A DNA stretch of 34,073 bases from Pseudomonadota bacterium (GCA_947498315.1 CANMLD010000024.1:1-34073); one strand, 5' to 3'; shown: positions 1 to 8,494, counted from the stretch's first letter. Numbers and translations: made by a program. The notes: generated by a model from the sequence alone, not told the origin.

Positions 1-978
1 CGCACCCTGCCGTCGATGGACGTGGACATCCCGGCGTTTCAGCTCGACTCCCACGAAGTCACCAATCTTCAATACCAACACTGTGTTGCGCACGGAGCGT
101 GCGGCGAGCCGATGAACAAGTCGATCGCCTCTCTGGTGGACCCCCCGATTCGTGGCTACTACGACGAAGAGTCGTCTGAGTTCGCGGAGTTCCCAGTCGT
201 GAACGTCACGTGGGAGCAGGCCAAGACCTATTGCGCGTTCGCTGGCAAGCGCCTCCCGACCGAGGTCGAGTGGGAGGTGGCCGCGCGCTTCGAGTCGCAG
301 TCGACGGGGGGCCAGAACGGCAACTTCCCGTGGGGCGATGACCCGGACGATTGTCGAAACAGCGAAGGGCTCGTCTCTCTGAGAGGCTGTAACGCCACCT
401 TCGCGACGCCCCAGCCCGTGGTAGGAAAGATGACCCTCGACGAGGTACGCATCGACGCCTCCTCAACCTTGTCGGGCATGGCTGGCAACGTCTCAGAGTG
501 GACCGCGGACGTTCATGAGCCCGAGTTCGGTTGTGCGAAGAGCATGGAGGCGTTCAAGAAGGTGGACGGTACCAGCCCCTGCATTGCTGCTTACGATCGG
601 TGCGCGAAGGAGTTAGGCACCAATGAATTCGCGAGTTGCGCGAACAACCACGAGCTCTGCGAGGACTGCCGCACCGAGGCCGATGCGTCGGCCCCGGTGA
701 GCTCGGCGTGTTACGGCCAGTGCCTCGACCGTACCAACCCGCTGTGGATCTGCGGGGCACACGAGACCACGGTTAAAGACCCGGCCTCCAACGCCGTCGA
801 TGACCCGAAGACGAAGGATGTCAACGAAGGCAATCTGCGCTCCATCCGGGGCGGCAACTTCGGCTCAACCGATCTCTGCGAAGCCCGCATCTCGGATCGC
901 GCCTTCCGTGACCTACGCAAACTCGACAAGGGCAAGCACCAGGAGTACATCGGTTTCCGTTGTGCCAAGGACCTGTGA
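1..978 (+). CDS. SUMF1/FGE-sulfatase-domain protein, 5' partial
   Basis: The frame is open to the left edge, so the N-terminus is missing; the first ATG at 16 is probably internal. The visible part is a SUMF1 (formylglycine-generating enzyme-like) fold: the HEVTNLQY start motif near residue 13, KRLPTEVEWEVAAR near 78, GNVSEWTAD near 158 and the terminal RGGNF...GFRC near 278-317. In true FGEs two cysteines follow the RGG motif. Here only one (in STDLCEAR) is in place and the other position is Ser/Thr, so formylglycine-forming activity is unlikely. An insertion at about residues 170-250 carries roughly a dozen Cys, suggesting a disulfide-rich exported module. The two small genes downstream on the same strand may be co-transcribed. 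The fold is certain; the role (surface or sensor protein) is inferred. Confidence 0.85.
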   Translation, partial: RTLPSMDVDIPAFQLDSHEVTNLQYQHCVAHGACGEPMNKSIASLVDPPIRGYYDEESSEFAEFPVVNVTWEQAKTYCAFAGKRLPTEVEWEVAARFESQSTGGQNGNFPWGDDPDDCRNSEGLVSLRGCNATFATPQPVVGKMTLDEVRIDASSTLSGMAGNVSEWTADVHEPEFGCAKSMEAFKKVDGTSPCIAAYDRCAKELGTNEFASCANNHELCEDCRTEADASAPVSSACYGQCLDRTNPLWICGAHETTVKDPASNAVDDPKTKDVNEGNLRSIRGGNFGSTDLCEARISDRAFRDLRKLDKGKHQEYIGFRCAKDL

Positions 979-1028
979 GCGACGGCCCCCGCTGAGCCGC
1001 CAGCCCATCCCCGCTGAGGAGAGTTGAC

Positions 1029-1427
1029 ATGCAAGTTCTGTCCTACGCCGCCCAGGCCGCCACGATGCGCGGCTGGCCCGCCCGAAACGAGCCCAATGGC
1101 GAGATGAAGATCGAGGTCCCGACCGAAGCCGGTCGTACCCAGGTCGTCACCATCACGATGGCGCGCGACGGCGACGGTGACGCGGCTGCGTTCATCTGGT
1201 CCATGGCCGGCGACATGCGCGTCGCGGCGGATCCCCTCGCGCTGCTCCGCTACAACATGCAGCTCACGTACGGCAAGGTCGCCATCAAGGACCAAAGCGT
1301 CGTCGTCATTCACGGACTCCACGACGCGAGCGCGTCGCTCCAGGAGATCGGCAAGGCCATCTTCTGGATTGCCCGTGCCGCTGACGGCCTCGAGAAGGGC
1401 ACTTACGGTTACTCCGACACCCTCTGA
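1029..1427 (+). CDS. Small YbjN/CesT-like hypothetical protein
   Basis: A 132-residue soluble protein with no signal peptide or membrane segment. The start ATG has GAGGAG about 7 nt upstream. The layout is N-terminal beta strands (about 23-45), then a segment with LLRYNMQLTYGKVAI (about 74-88), a strand VVVIHG, and a closing helix EIGKAIFWIARAADG. This resembles the alpha/beta fold shared by YbjN proteins and type III secretion chaperones, which are adaptor or chaperone-like. The similarity is by pattern only, and no catalytic residues are visible. It sits 50 bp after the SUMF1-like gene and 47 bp before a lipoprotein gene on the same strand. The function is unknown. Confidence 0.7.
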   Translation: MQVLSYAAQAATMRGWPARNEPNGEMKIEVPTEAGRTQVVTITMARDGDGDAAAFIWSMAGDMRVAADPLALLRYNMQLTYGKVAIKDQSVVVIHGLHDASASLQEIGKAIFWIARAADGLEKGTYGYSDTL

Positions 1428-1474
1428 TCCCCACCGGCCCCCAGCCGACTTACATTCGCCCCACAGGAGCACCC

Positions 1475-2038
1475 ATGAATCGCCGCCTACACCGTCTCGT
1501 CCTCTCCGCGCTCGCCCTCGCGTTCGTCTTCCTCGCCGGCTGTGGCAAGGCCACCCGTGAGACCACTGAGTCCCGCTATAAGTCGGCGCGCGACAAGCTG
1601 GTGGCTGCGGCGACCAAGAACCCCATGATGAAGCCGGCCATCGACCAGCAGGTCCAGAAGTTCGAGCTCGAGTTCGCCGAAGCCAAGGGCAAGCAGGGCG
1701 ACGAAGAGGCCATCAAGGCGATGGGCGAAGTCGCTAGCCGCGTGGAGCAGTTCGAGCAGGAAGTGACCAAGGCCCCGGCCGCCCCCGCAGGCGCTCCGGC
1801 GGCTGGTGTTCCTGCCGCTCCCGGAGGGATGCCCGGCGCGATGCCGGCGGCTCCGGGCGGCAAGCTCGGCGGCCCCGCTCCGATGGGCGGCGCCCCGATG
1901 GGCGCTCCTGTCGCCCCAATGGCCCCGCCTGTCGCCCCAATGGCCCCGCCTGTCGCCCCAGGCGGCAAGCTCGGTGGAGGCGCTCCGGGCGTCCCTCCGG
2001 CGGCGCCCCAGGGTGGCAGCGGCTTCGGCGGGCAGTGA
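1475..2038 (+). CDS. Pro/Gly/Ala-rich lipoprotein
   Basis: A 187-residue predicted lipoprotein. A basic start (MNRRLHR) leads into a hydrophobic stretch and the lipobox LAGC with Cys at about 23. AGGAG lies about 8 nt upstream of the ATG. The mature part begins with a charged helical segment (about 25-100, rich in E/K/A, probably coiled coil). It ends with a low-complexity tail of PAAPGG, PMGG and VAPMAPP repeats, partly encoded by a 21-bp tandem repeat. The tail may be a flexible spacer at the cell surface or in the periplasm. No enzyme motif is seen. It is the last gene of the + strand group and faces rsmG. Confidence 0.8.
   Translation: MNRRLHRLVLSALALAFVFLAGCGKATRETTESRYKSARDKLVAAATKNPMMKPAIDQQVQKFELEFAEAKGKQGDEEAIKAMGEVASRVEQFEQEVTKAPAAPAGAPAAGVPAAPGGMPGAMPAAPGGKLGGPAPMGGAPMGAPVAPMAPPVAPMAPPVAPGGKLGGGAPGVPPAAPQGGSGFGGQ
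1907..1960 (+). repeat. 21-bp tandem repeat inside lipoprotein gene
   Basis: The unit CCTGTCGCCCCAATGGCCCCG occurs twice without change (1907-1927, 1928-1948), followed by a 12-bp partial third copy. It encodes the PVAPMAP repeats of the lipoprotein tail and keeps the frame, so copy-number changes would only lengthen or shorten the tail. Confidence 0.85.
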
Positions 2039-2166
2039 TCCCGTTCACGATCGGTTAGTGGTCCTCTGCATTACCGGCGTCCGGCATTGCTGAGAACGAC
2101 TGCGACCGGGTCGCCTCCGCCTTCGTGCCGCCGGGCTTCGAGTTCGCTCCTCCCGCCACCTGACGT

Positions 2167-2793
2167 TCAGCCCGAACGCCGCACACACCCGACATAGCGC
2201 CGAGCGCCACCGAGCTCGAAGTGGTGCGACTCGAGGTCCTGAAAGCCCGCTGGGGCCTCGGTCCAAGGCGCCTCGGCCGCCATGATCGCGACAATGCCGC
2301 CCTGCGCCAAGGTGGGCGTCGCGGCCGAGAGGAGCTCATCGGGGGCGAGCGTTGCGCGGCTCACGACCAGCTGAAAGCGACCGTTCAGCGCTGGGTCGGG
2401 CAGGCGACCTTCTCGCCAACGCGCGTTCTTCAGCCCGGCCTCGGCGATGACGCGGTCCAGGAAGATGCCACGCTTCTGTCGCGGCTCGAGGAGCGTGAAG
2501 GTCCAGTCGGAGCGGGCGATCGCGAGCGGGATGCCCGGAAAGCCGGCGCCGGAGCCGACGTCGAGGACCGGCCCACGTACTAGCCCGAGCGTCGTGAGTC
2601 GAAGGAGCGCCAACGAGTCCACGATGTGGCGCACCAGGGCCTCCTGCGGCTCCTTGACGCTCGTCAGGTTCATCTTCTCGGACCACTTCTCCAGGAGCCT
2701 GAGATGGACCTCGATGGCGGCGAGCCAGCCGCGTTCGGGTGAGATCCCTACGGCGTCGCAGGCCCTGGTCAGCGCCCCATAGTCGAGTGTCAC
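2167..2793 (-). CDS. rsmG: 16S rRNA (guanine527-N7)-methyltransferase RsmG
   Basis: A 208-residue RsmG (GidB) homologue of normal family length. It transfers a methyl group from SAM to N7 of G527 in 16S rRNA. Family signatures are MNLTSV (about 41), HIVDSL (about 56), the SAM-binding VLDVGSGAGFPGIPL (76-90), LLEPRQKR (101-108) and VVSRA further on. The start is GTG and overlaps the stop of the upstream TPR lipoprotein gene by 4 bp (GTGA), implying translational coupling. It is the last gene of the PP2C/kinase operon, which is an unusual place for a housekeeping rRNA methylase; it is more often near mnmG/parAB. About 130 bp separate it from the facing lipoprotein gene. Confidence 0.95.
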   Translation of the reverse strand: MTLDYGALTRACDAVGISPERGWLAAIEVHLRLLEKWSEKMNLTSVKEPQEALVRHIVDSLALLRLTTLGLVRGPVLDVGSGAGFPGIPLAIARSDWTFTLLEPRQKRGIFLDRVIAEAGLKNARWREGRLPDPALNGRFQLVVSRATLAPDELLSAATPTLAQGGIVAIMAAEAPWTEAPAGFQDLESHHFELGGARRYVGCVRRSG

Positions 2794-4886
2794 GGCGTCT
2801 CGGCGGCGGGTGGGGCAACGGGGGCCGCGGGGACCGGCGGAGCCTCTGGCGCGGCCGGCTGCTCAGGGGCCTCTTCGCCTTCACCCGGCGCCGCGGCGCC
2901 GGCGGCTTGGGCATCAATGGCCACGAGCGCGGCGTCGAAGGTCTTCACCAGGTCCGGGTCACCCTTGGCTTCGAGGGCGGTGCGAAGGCGCGTGACCTCC
3001 TCGGCCTTGCCGGCCACGCGGTAGATTTGACCAAGCGTGATCGCGGCTTCGACTTTCTCGGGGCGGGCGGCGAACTCGGCTTCGAGCAGGCCGGCGGCGC
3101 CTTCGAACTGCCCGGTCTGGAGTAGGCTCTCTGCGATCTTCATGCGGCCGTCGGGATCGTGCTTCAGGAGGCGGTCGAGCACTCCCTTGGCCTTGTCGGG
3201 TGCACCATCGAGGACATAGCCCATGTAGAGCATGACGTAGAGCGTGTCGGCCTTCTCGTTCTGGGTGATCGCCTGCTCGAGGAGCGTGTTCGCGGCGGGC
3301 ATGTTGCCGCCTTGGAACTCGAGCTGCGCCAGTAGGGCATAACCATCGGGAACTCTGGGAAAACGCGTCTTCAGGTCCTGTCCGACGCCCTTGGCTTCTT
3401 CGACGCGGCCCGCCTGCAACAGGATGGACGCGTAGCTCGAGAGCAGGTCCGAGTCGTGCGGGGCGCGCTTGATGGCCGTCGCGAAGGTTTGGATCGTCTT
3501 CTCGACGTCACCTCGGTCTGCCTGCAGCTGCGCCAGCCGAACGAGGGGTTCGGCGTCGAACTCATCGGCCGCCGCCGCCTTCTCGAGGTGGAGCTCCGCC
3601 GTGGCGCTGTCGCCCTTCGCCGTCGCGATGTCGGCCATCATCATGTGCAGCGACGATGCGCCGTTACCGCTCGCGAGCGCCTCTTGGACCAGCTTCTCGG
3701 CCTCGTCTGGCTTGCCGAGCACCCGCAGGCGCTGCGCTTTGAGCTCCACTAGCCCAGGAGCGTTCGGGCCGATGGCTTCGAGGGTTGTTGCGATCGCGGT
3801 CAGCTCGCTGTCGAGCGCCGGGTGCTCGGTGGAGTCGGCCGAACGCCGGCGCTCGAGCGCTAGATTGCCGAGCGCGGCGAGCGCGCGGGCGTGCTTCGGG
3901 TCGAGCGTGGACGCGCGCTTCAGGGCCTTGAAGCCGCTGAACTGCTCTTCGCTCTGCAGGTAAGCGACCGCGAGCTGATACTGACCATCCGCGTCTTCGC
4001 TAGCCGCGACGGCCTGCTCCATGTCCTCGAGTCCGCCGTCGGTGTCGCCCTGAATGAGACGCAACTGACCTCGAAGAAAGGCGAACGCGTGGTCCTTCGT
4101 GGCCGCTTGACCGCCCGTCGCCGCGTCTGCGGCCTTCTCTGCGTCCTTGGCTCGCGCCATCGCGTCGTCGAGACGGCGCTGCTCTGCGAAGTAGAGGGCT
4201 TGCAGGCCGAGGAAGAGCGCGCTCTCGAGCTCCTTATTGACTGCCGCGCCGGTCGCGCCCGAGAGGGCCTTTCCGCCTTCCGGCGCTTCGCGGCACGGCA
4301 GTGCCACGCCGCTCTCGGAGCCGATCGTGAGCTCGAGGCCGAGGTCTCGGCGACGCAGGTTCGTTCGGCCCGCTTGACGCTCGAAGACGAGGACAGCCTT
4401 GCTCGGAACGTTTGCGGCGTCGAAGAGGGCCTTGGCAAGCGCTCCACACTCGATCCCGGTTAGCTCGAGAGTCGCTTTGGGGTCTTGGATGAGCTTCTCG
4501 GCTGCTGCCGCGGGCGCCAGCGGCTCACGGCCGATCGGGCGGTCCGCGGCGAGTCGCTTCACGCGGGTACGGAGCCCGTCGAGTAGCGCCGTGGCTCGCG
4601 CCCCAATCTCGGCCTCACCCGCACCGAGGGCCGCGGCTAGCTTGCCGAGGCTTTCAGGGGTCCCCGACGGAGGTAGGTTCGACGTGGCGGCCGCAGGCGT
4701 CGGCGTCGGGCTGTTCGGGCCGGGAGCGGAAGGCGCAGGGGCGGCTGCGGCCGCCGACGTCGCGGGTGCGGGTTCATTGTTGTTGCAGCCAGGACCGGCG
4801 ACCGTGAGGAACAGGGCCGTCAAGGACAGTGTGGTGGTGGAGAGGAGGGAGGCGGAAGCCAGACGGGAGGTGAAACGAGTGGACAT
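2790..4886 (-). CDS. TPR-repeat lipoprotein
   Basis: A 698-residue exported protein. An N-terminal hydrophobic segment (about 10-33) ends in GPGC, a loose lipobox, and is followed by an Ala/Pro-rich linker to about 75. Residues 85-190 form a globular module with ECGALAKAL and a following strand; this recalls a transglutaminase-like core around a Cys but is not firmly assignable. From about 200 to 655 there are tetratricopeptide-type helical repeats (for example DPKHARALAALGNLAL, FDAEPLVRLAQLQADRGD, PEKVEAAITLGQIY). The tail is Ala/Pro/Glu-rich. TPR proteins scaffold protein complexes. It lies 29 bp downstream of the Ser/Thr kinase and overlaps rsmG by 4 bp, so it is probably part of the same transcript. 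The exact role is unknown. Confidence 0.85.
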   Translation of the reverse strand: MSTRFTSRLASASLLSTTTLSLTALFLTVAGPGCNNNEPAPATSAAAAAPAPSAPGPNSPTPTPAAATSNLPPSGTPESLGKLAAALGAGEAEIGARATALLDGLRTRVKRLAADRPIGREPLAPAAAAEKLIQDPKATLELTGIECGALAKALFDAANVPSKAVLVFERQAGRTNLRRRDLGLELTIGSESGVALPCREAPEGGKALSGATGAAVNKELESALFLGLQALYFAEQRRLDDAMARAKDAEKAADAATGGQAATKDHAFAFLRGQLRLIQGDTDGGLEDMEQAVAASEDADGQYQLAVAYLQSEEQFSGFKALKRASTLDPKHARALAALGNLALERRRSADSTEHPALDSELTAIATTLEAIGPNAPGLVELKAQRLRVLGKPDEAEKLVQEALASGNGASSLHMMMADIATAKGDSATAELHLEKAAAADEFDAEPLVRLAQLQADRGDVEKTIQTFATAIKRAPHDSDLLSSYASILLQAGRVEEAKGVGQDLKTRFPRVPDGYALLAQLEFQGGNMPAANTLLEQAITQNEKADTLYVMLYMGYVLDGAPDKAKGVLDRLLKHDPDGRMKIAESLLQTGQFEGAAGLLEAEFAARPEKVEAAITLGQIYRVAGKAEEVTRLRTALEAKGDPDLVKTFDAALVAIDAQAAGAAAPGEGEEAPEQPAAPEAPPVPAAPVAPPAAETP

Positions 4887-4915
4887 CGGACTCTAGCTCC
4901 GGGGGAGGGCAGGGA

Positions 4916-6907
4916 TCAGGCGAGGCGCACGATGCCGGTCTGATTGGCGACGAACAACACGAAGAGAACGAGCTGACGAGACTCGGGAGTTCGCCCATGA
5001 TCACGCATGAGGGCGGGAACCGACGTCGGACGGCCAGAGATTGCGGTGAAGATGCGGTGCTCGCGTGGGGTGAGCTTCATCTGGATGGGGTCAAATGGCA
5101 GATCGGCTGCAAGTCGAACCGACCGATCCGTGTTTGCGGTGAGGAACTGATCGAGGAACGCGGGCTGCAGATAGCGCCGTGCGCCTTCGACGACGGCGGC
5201 GATGGGTTCGAACGCCGGCGCGATGCCTTCACCCAGTGCGTCACTTCCGCCGAAGTACTCGTAGCGGCCGTCAACGATGGCGAAGATCGACACGAAGCGT
5301 TCGAAGAGCTGTCCCTCGAGAGCACCCGAGAGCCGCACGGCGTCGATGTAGCCCATCTTGACGAGCGTGGCACCGAGCGGGAGGCCGTCGGTATTCGACT
5401 GATCGAGCGCTGTTTGGAGCTGATTGGCCGTCAGGAGGTGTTTGGTTACGAGCATAGGGCCGAGCAGCTCGGGCTTCTGGTTCGAGACGACCCTCACCGG
5501 CTTGCCGCGGCGGAAGAAGATCTCCTTCAGCACGGCCGTGGAGCGGATGCGAATTCGGACCGAGCGCTTGCGGGCGATGATGTCGGCTATGGCTCGGAAT
5601 GACGAACGTGGGCCGAAGTCGCCGATCTCGAGTGGGGCCTCCGACGGGGCTGACGCCTCCTCGGGCATGAGGGCCCGGACGCCAGTGATCTCGGAGAGGG
5701 GCTGCCATGGTTCGCCGTCGACGCTGGTCAGCTCCGTTGGCAGGACGGCTTGCGCCCGGATCAGGCGGATGAGGCTCTTGGCGTCGACCGGCCCAAACGT
5801 GCCGCCCTGCCCAGTCTTGAAGGTGAACTGAGACCCTTCGAGGCCACGCAGGTTGCTGTTGTTCCTCGCGATCGCCTTCTTCGATTTGCGCCCCTCGTCG
5901 ACGACAGTGTTCGGCTGAATGCTGACGCAATGGGGGCCCACCACCGTCCGGTCGGCTAAAAGCGCTGAGTCCTGTGTCGATGCGCGATCGCGACCGAAGA
6001 GGTCTTCGAGGTAGCGCGAGAAGGCGTGAGGCGTGACGCGGAGCCGCTCTTCGAAGAGGTAGTGGCTGATGGCCTCTTCGATCTCGTACGCGGTTTGAAA
6101 CCGAGAGTCGACGTTACGCATCAGCGAACGCCGGATGATCTCCTTCACACCCTCCGGGATGGTCGGATAACGAGCCAAACGGGCGTCGACATCAGCGTCG
6201 CGAACGTTCGTGAGCGTCTCGATCTCGGTGCGGCCGAGAAAGAGGCGCTTCAGCGTGAAGATCTCGTAGAGGATGATGCCGATCGAGAAGAGGTCGCTGC
6301 GGCTGTCGACCTGCTTCGCGGTGACCTGCTCTGGGCTCATGTAACCAAGCTTGCCCTTCAAACGGTCGTCGTCGGCGGTAGGCGTATCGGAAGCGCTCAC
6401 CTTCGCAACGCCGAAGTCGGTGAGCTTCACCTCGCCTTCCCAGGTCACCAGGATGTTCGACGGCGATACGTCGAGGTGAACCATGTTCAGCGGGTTGCCG
6501 TAGATGTCGGTCGCTGAGTGCGCGTAGCCGAGGCCCTTGCAGACCTCCGTCAGGATGTGAAGGCACAGCGCGGGTGGAATCGGCTTCTTCGCCTTGGCGG
6601 CCGAGGTCAGGATCTTCAGCAGATCCGGGCCATTGACGTACTCCATAGCGATGAAGTACTCGCCATCCTGCTCACCCAACTCGTAGATTTGAACGATGTT
6701 GGCGTGGTGAAGGATCGAGGTGACCTTCGCCTCCTGCACGAACATCGTGATGAATTGCCGGTTTTTGGCGAATTTCGGTAGGATCTTCTTCAGGACGAGG
6801 ACCTTCTCGAAGCCGTCGACGCCGCTCAGGTTGGCTTTCCAGATCTCGGCCATGCCGCCCGACCCGATCTTCTCGAGCAGGGTGTATTTGCCGAATCGGG
6901 TGCCCAC
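4916..6907 (-). CDS. Ser/Thr protein kinase with GYF-like and DUF4388-like C-terminal domains
   Basis: A 663-residue cytoplasmic kinase with no transmembrane segment. Kinase domain (7-285): glycine loop GSGGMA (15-20), ATP lysine K40 in VLVLKK, catalytic HLDVSPSN (144-151), DFG (164-166) and SPE (191-193). The usual HRD arginine is Leu, making it a non-RD kinase that may not need activation-loop phosphorylation. A GYF_2-like segment follows (about 358-412, with GPVDAKSLIRLI and EPWQPLSEI). A DUF4388/PATAN-like region follows (about 428-570, with FFRRGKPVRVVSN). The start is GTG, 6 nt after the upstream lipoprotein stop, with AGGAG overlapping that stop. A PP2C phosphatase is encoded two genes upstream, giving a likely kinase/phosphatase pair. 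Substrates are unknown. Confidence 0.93.
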   Translation of the reverse strand: MGTRFGKYTLLEKIGSGGMAEIWKANLSGVDGFEKVLVLKKILPKFAKNRQFITMFVQEAKVTSILHHANIVQIYELGEQDGEYFIAMEYVNGPDLLKILTSAAKAKKPIPPALCLHILTEVCKGLGYAHSATDIYGNPLNMVHLDVSPSNILVTWEGEVKLTDFGVAKVSASDTPTADDDRLKGKLGYMSPEQVTAKQVDSRSDLFSIGIILYEIFTLKRLFLGRTEIETLTNVRDADVDARLARYPTIPEGVKEIIRRSLMRNVDSRFQTAYEIEEAISHYLFEERLRVTPHAFSRYLEDLFGRDRASTQDSALLADRTVVGPHCVSIQPNTVVDEGRKSKKAIARNNSNLRGLEGSQFTFKTGQGGTFGPVDAKSLIRLIRAQAVLPTELTSVDGEPWQPLSEITGVRALMPEEASAPSEAPLEIGDFGPRSSFRAIADIIARKRSVRIRIRSTAVLKEIFFRRGKPVRVVSNQKPELLGPMLVTKHLLTANQLQTALDQSNTDGLPLGATLVKMGYIDAVRLSGALEGQLFERFVSIFAIVDGRYEYFGGSDALGEGIAPAFEPIAAVVEGARRYLQPAFLDQFLTANTDRSVRLAADLPFDPIQMKLTPREHRIFTAISGRPTSVPALMRDHGRTPESRQLVLFVLFVANQTGIVRLA

Positions 6908-6913
6908 CCGCCG

Positions 6914-7255
6914 CTACTCCTGCTGCTTCTCGAGCGCGCGGATGAGCTCCAAATCCGCCTTGCACGCATCGAGGTCTTCCGCGTTCGCTCTCTCGGCTTC
7001 GCTCGTCAGCGACTCACACGACGCCGTGATGGCCCTGATCTTGTCGCAAGGATCGACGGGCGCATTCGTGGGCTCGTCGATCGGTGGTGTTGCTGGGGCC
7101 GCCTTGCAGGCGTCGAGGTCGTTGCCGGCGCGCTCGCAGACGGCCTCAGAAAACTTCACGCAATCATTGTTGCACGAGGTGAGCGGTAGCATCGCGAGAG
7201 GCATGCAGAGGGTGGCGACCGCCAAACGAACGACTGACCGTGCCTGTAGGGTCAC
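6914..7255 (-). CDS. Small Cys-containing lipoprotein
   Basis: A 113-residue predicted lipoprotein between phosphatase and kinase genes. I place the start at a GTG 4 nt past the phosphatase stop. It gives a clean signal peptide (basic QARSVVR, hydrophobic core, lipobox LTSC at about 25-28). A start farther upstream would lie inside the phosphatase gene and add a non-signal-like tail. The mature protein is short and helical with paired Cys residues (NNDC, VCERAG, DACKAA, DPCDK, ASCES, DACKAD), a pattern of small disulfide-bonded helical lipoproteins common in myxobacteria. Its position suggests a link between the envelope and the kinase/phosphatase pair, but this is inference. Confidence 0.75.
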   Translation of the reverse strand: MTLQARSVVRLAVATLCMPLAMLPLTSCNNDCVKFSEAVCERAGNDLDACKAAPATPPIDEPTNAPVDPCDKIRAITASCESLTSEAERANAEDLDACKADLELIRALEKQQE

Positions 7256-7259
7256 GCCC

Positions 7260-8165
7260 TCAGCTCCGCTTCGCGATGGGGAGGGTGACCGTCGAGTCAC
7301 CATCGGCCGCCAAGTGGCTGCCGACCTGGGTACCTTCCGGATGGAGGCTCACGATGAGCGCTGTGATGTTGTCGACCCCACCGCGGTTGTTCGCTTCGGC
7401 CACGAGCGCCGCGCAAGCGCTTCGGGCGCTTTCGGCGCTCACAATCAGCTGGCAGATGTCGTCGTCGCTGAGCAAGTCCGTCAGCCCATCCGAGCAGAGG
7501 AGGAAGTGATCGCCAACTCGGCTCTCCTTGTAGAACGTGTCGACCTTGACGCGTTCCCCAAGCCCGAGCGCGCGCACGATGACGTTCTTGTAAGGGAAGC
7601 GAGGCAGATCCTCTTTTCGGAGGATCTTCATCTTCACGTACTCGTTTGCGAGTGAGTGGTCTTCGGTGAGCTGGGTGATGCGGCCGCCACGAACTCGGTA
7701 GACTCGGCTGTCACCGACATAGCCGACGTAGACTCGGGCACCTACGAACAGCGTTGCTACGACCGTCGTGCCCATGTCCTTGAACTGCGGGAAGCGCTTG
7801 GCCGTAGAGAAGATGTTCAGGTTGGCCGCTTCGACCGCCCTCCCCAGCCGGAACTCGTCGAAGCTGCGACGGCTCTGTCCAGCCGTGCGTCGGCGGCGAT
7901 ACGAGTCGAAGGCCTTGTCGAGTCGGTCATCGGTGGCCGCCGTTTCGAAGAACCCGCGAATGGCCTCGACCGCTAAGCGGCTGGCAATCTCACCACTATT
8001 GTGGCCTCCCATGCCGTCGGCGACGACGTAGAGACCGAACTCGTCCATGATGAGGTCGCTGTCCTCGTTCTTCTCTCGTACACGGCCGACGTCAGATAGG
8101 ACGGCGCTTTCGAGAGCGAAAGGGAAAACGGGGCGAGCGGTGCTGGACAAGGGCGGAGTTTCCAC
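7260..8165 (-). CDS. PP2C-family Ser/Thr protein phosphatase
   Basis: A 301-residue PPM/PP2C metal-dependent phosphatase. Signatures in order: GRVREKNEDS near the N-terminus, VADGMGGHNSGE (metal-binding DG), MGTTVVA, GYVGDSRVYR, LLCSDGLTD and GGVDNITALIV. All metal-binding aspartates expected from the family are present. It removes phosphate from Ser/Thr, most likely reversing the action of the kinase two genes downstream. The start is set at a GTG at 8165. A TTG at 8234 is also in frame but lies within a copy of a dispersed repeat (TTGTCTGACCC), so that extension is probably spurious. It is the first gene of a five-gene minus-strand operon. Confidence 0.92.
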   Translation of the reverse strand: METPPLSSTARPVFPFALESAVLSDVGRVREKNEDSDLIMDEFGLYVVADGMGGHNSGEIASRLAVEAIRGFFETAATDDRLDKAFDSYRRRRTAGQSRRSFDEFRLGRAVEAANLNIFSTAKRFPQFKDMGTTVVATLFVGARVYVGYVGDSRVYRVRGGRITQLTEDHSLANEYVKMKILRKEDLPRFPYKNVIVRALGLGERVKVDTFYKESRVGDHFLLCSDGLTDLLSDDDICQLIVSAESARSACAALVAEANNRGGVDNITALIVSLHPEGTQVGSHLAADGDSTVTLPIAKRS

Positions 8166-8223
8166 GGGTATCTCGCACCATAATCGTGCCTGAAAGGACC
8201 CGTCAATGCCGAAGTCCCTGAGA

Positions 8224-8264
8224 GGGTCAGACAAAACTCCGATTGGCGTCCGCCGGGAATTTTC
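8224..8264 (+). repeat. Dispersed-repeat end fragment (copy A)
   Basis: This 41-bp stretch matches the left end of the MITE-like repeats at 23550, 23785 and 26183 (GGGTC-GACAAAACTCCGATTGGCGTCC, then AATTTTC), with a few substitutions. Similarity stops after AATTTTC. A transposase-like mini-ORF follows about 110 bp later on the same strand, so this may be the left end of the parent insertion element. The rest of the gap to 8375 holds nothing I recognise. Confidence 0.6.
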
Positions 8265-8375
8265 GGTGGTGTCCCCACGCGGGGGCGGCTGCCCCGCCCC
8301 GTGCCAGCCAACTCGCTGTTTTCTTGACGTAATCTCGAATTTTCATGGGCATGGGGCTCACTCACGGGAGGCCGC

Positions 8376-8468
8376 ATGCCACGAAAGAAGACGAGTCGAA
8401 AGAAGAAGGAGCAGCTTTCCGAGTGGCAGCTGCCTTTGGAGCAACTGTGTTGCGTGAACAGCGACTGA
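8376..8468 (+). pseudogene. Remnant of transposase N-terminus (30 codons)
   Basis: A 30-codon frame with an excellent ribosome site (GGGAGG, 5 nt before ATG). It starts with the Lys/Arg-rich MPRKKTSRKKK and ends in WQLPLEQLCCVNSD before a TGA. From memory, this basic start followed by a zinc-ribbon opening (CCVN-DC) resembles the beginning of transposases with an N-terminal zinc ribbon seen in myxobacteria and planctomycetes. No continuation is visible in any frame, so the rest is deleted. The alternative is a genuine 30-residue basic peptide. Confidence 0.45.
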
Positions 8469-8494
8469 GTGGGGTCTTTCGAAGGACGGCGCGG

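Noticed and set aside
711-1472. 253-codon minus-strand open frame
   Set aside because: Antisense to the SUMF1 and YbjN-like genes; a high-GC shadow without motifs.
6720-7655. 311-codon plus-strand open frame
   Set aside because: Antisense to the PP2C, lipoprotein and kinase genes, which have firm motifs.
8166-8234. TTG-started N-terminal extension of the PP2C gene
   Set aside because: The start codon and upstream DNA belong to a dispersed repeat end; the extra residues match no phosphatase.
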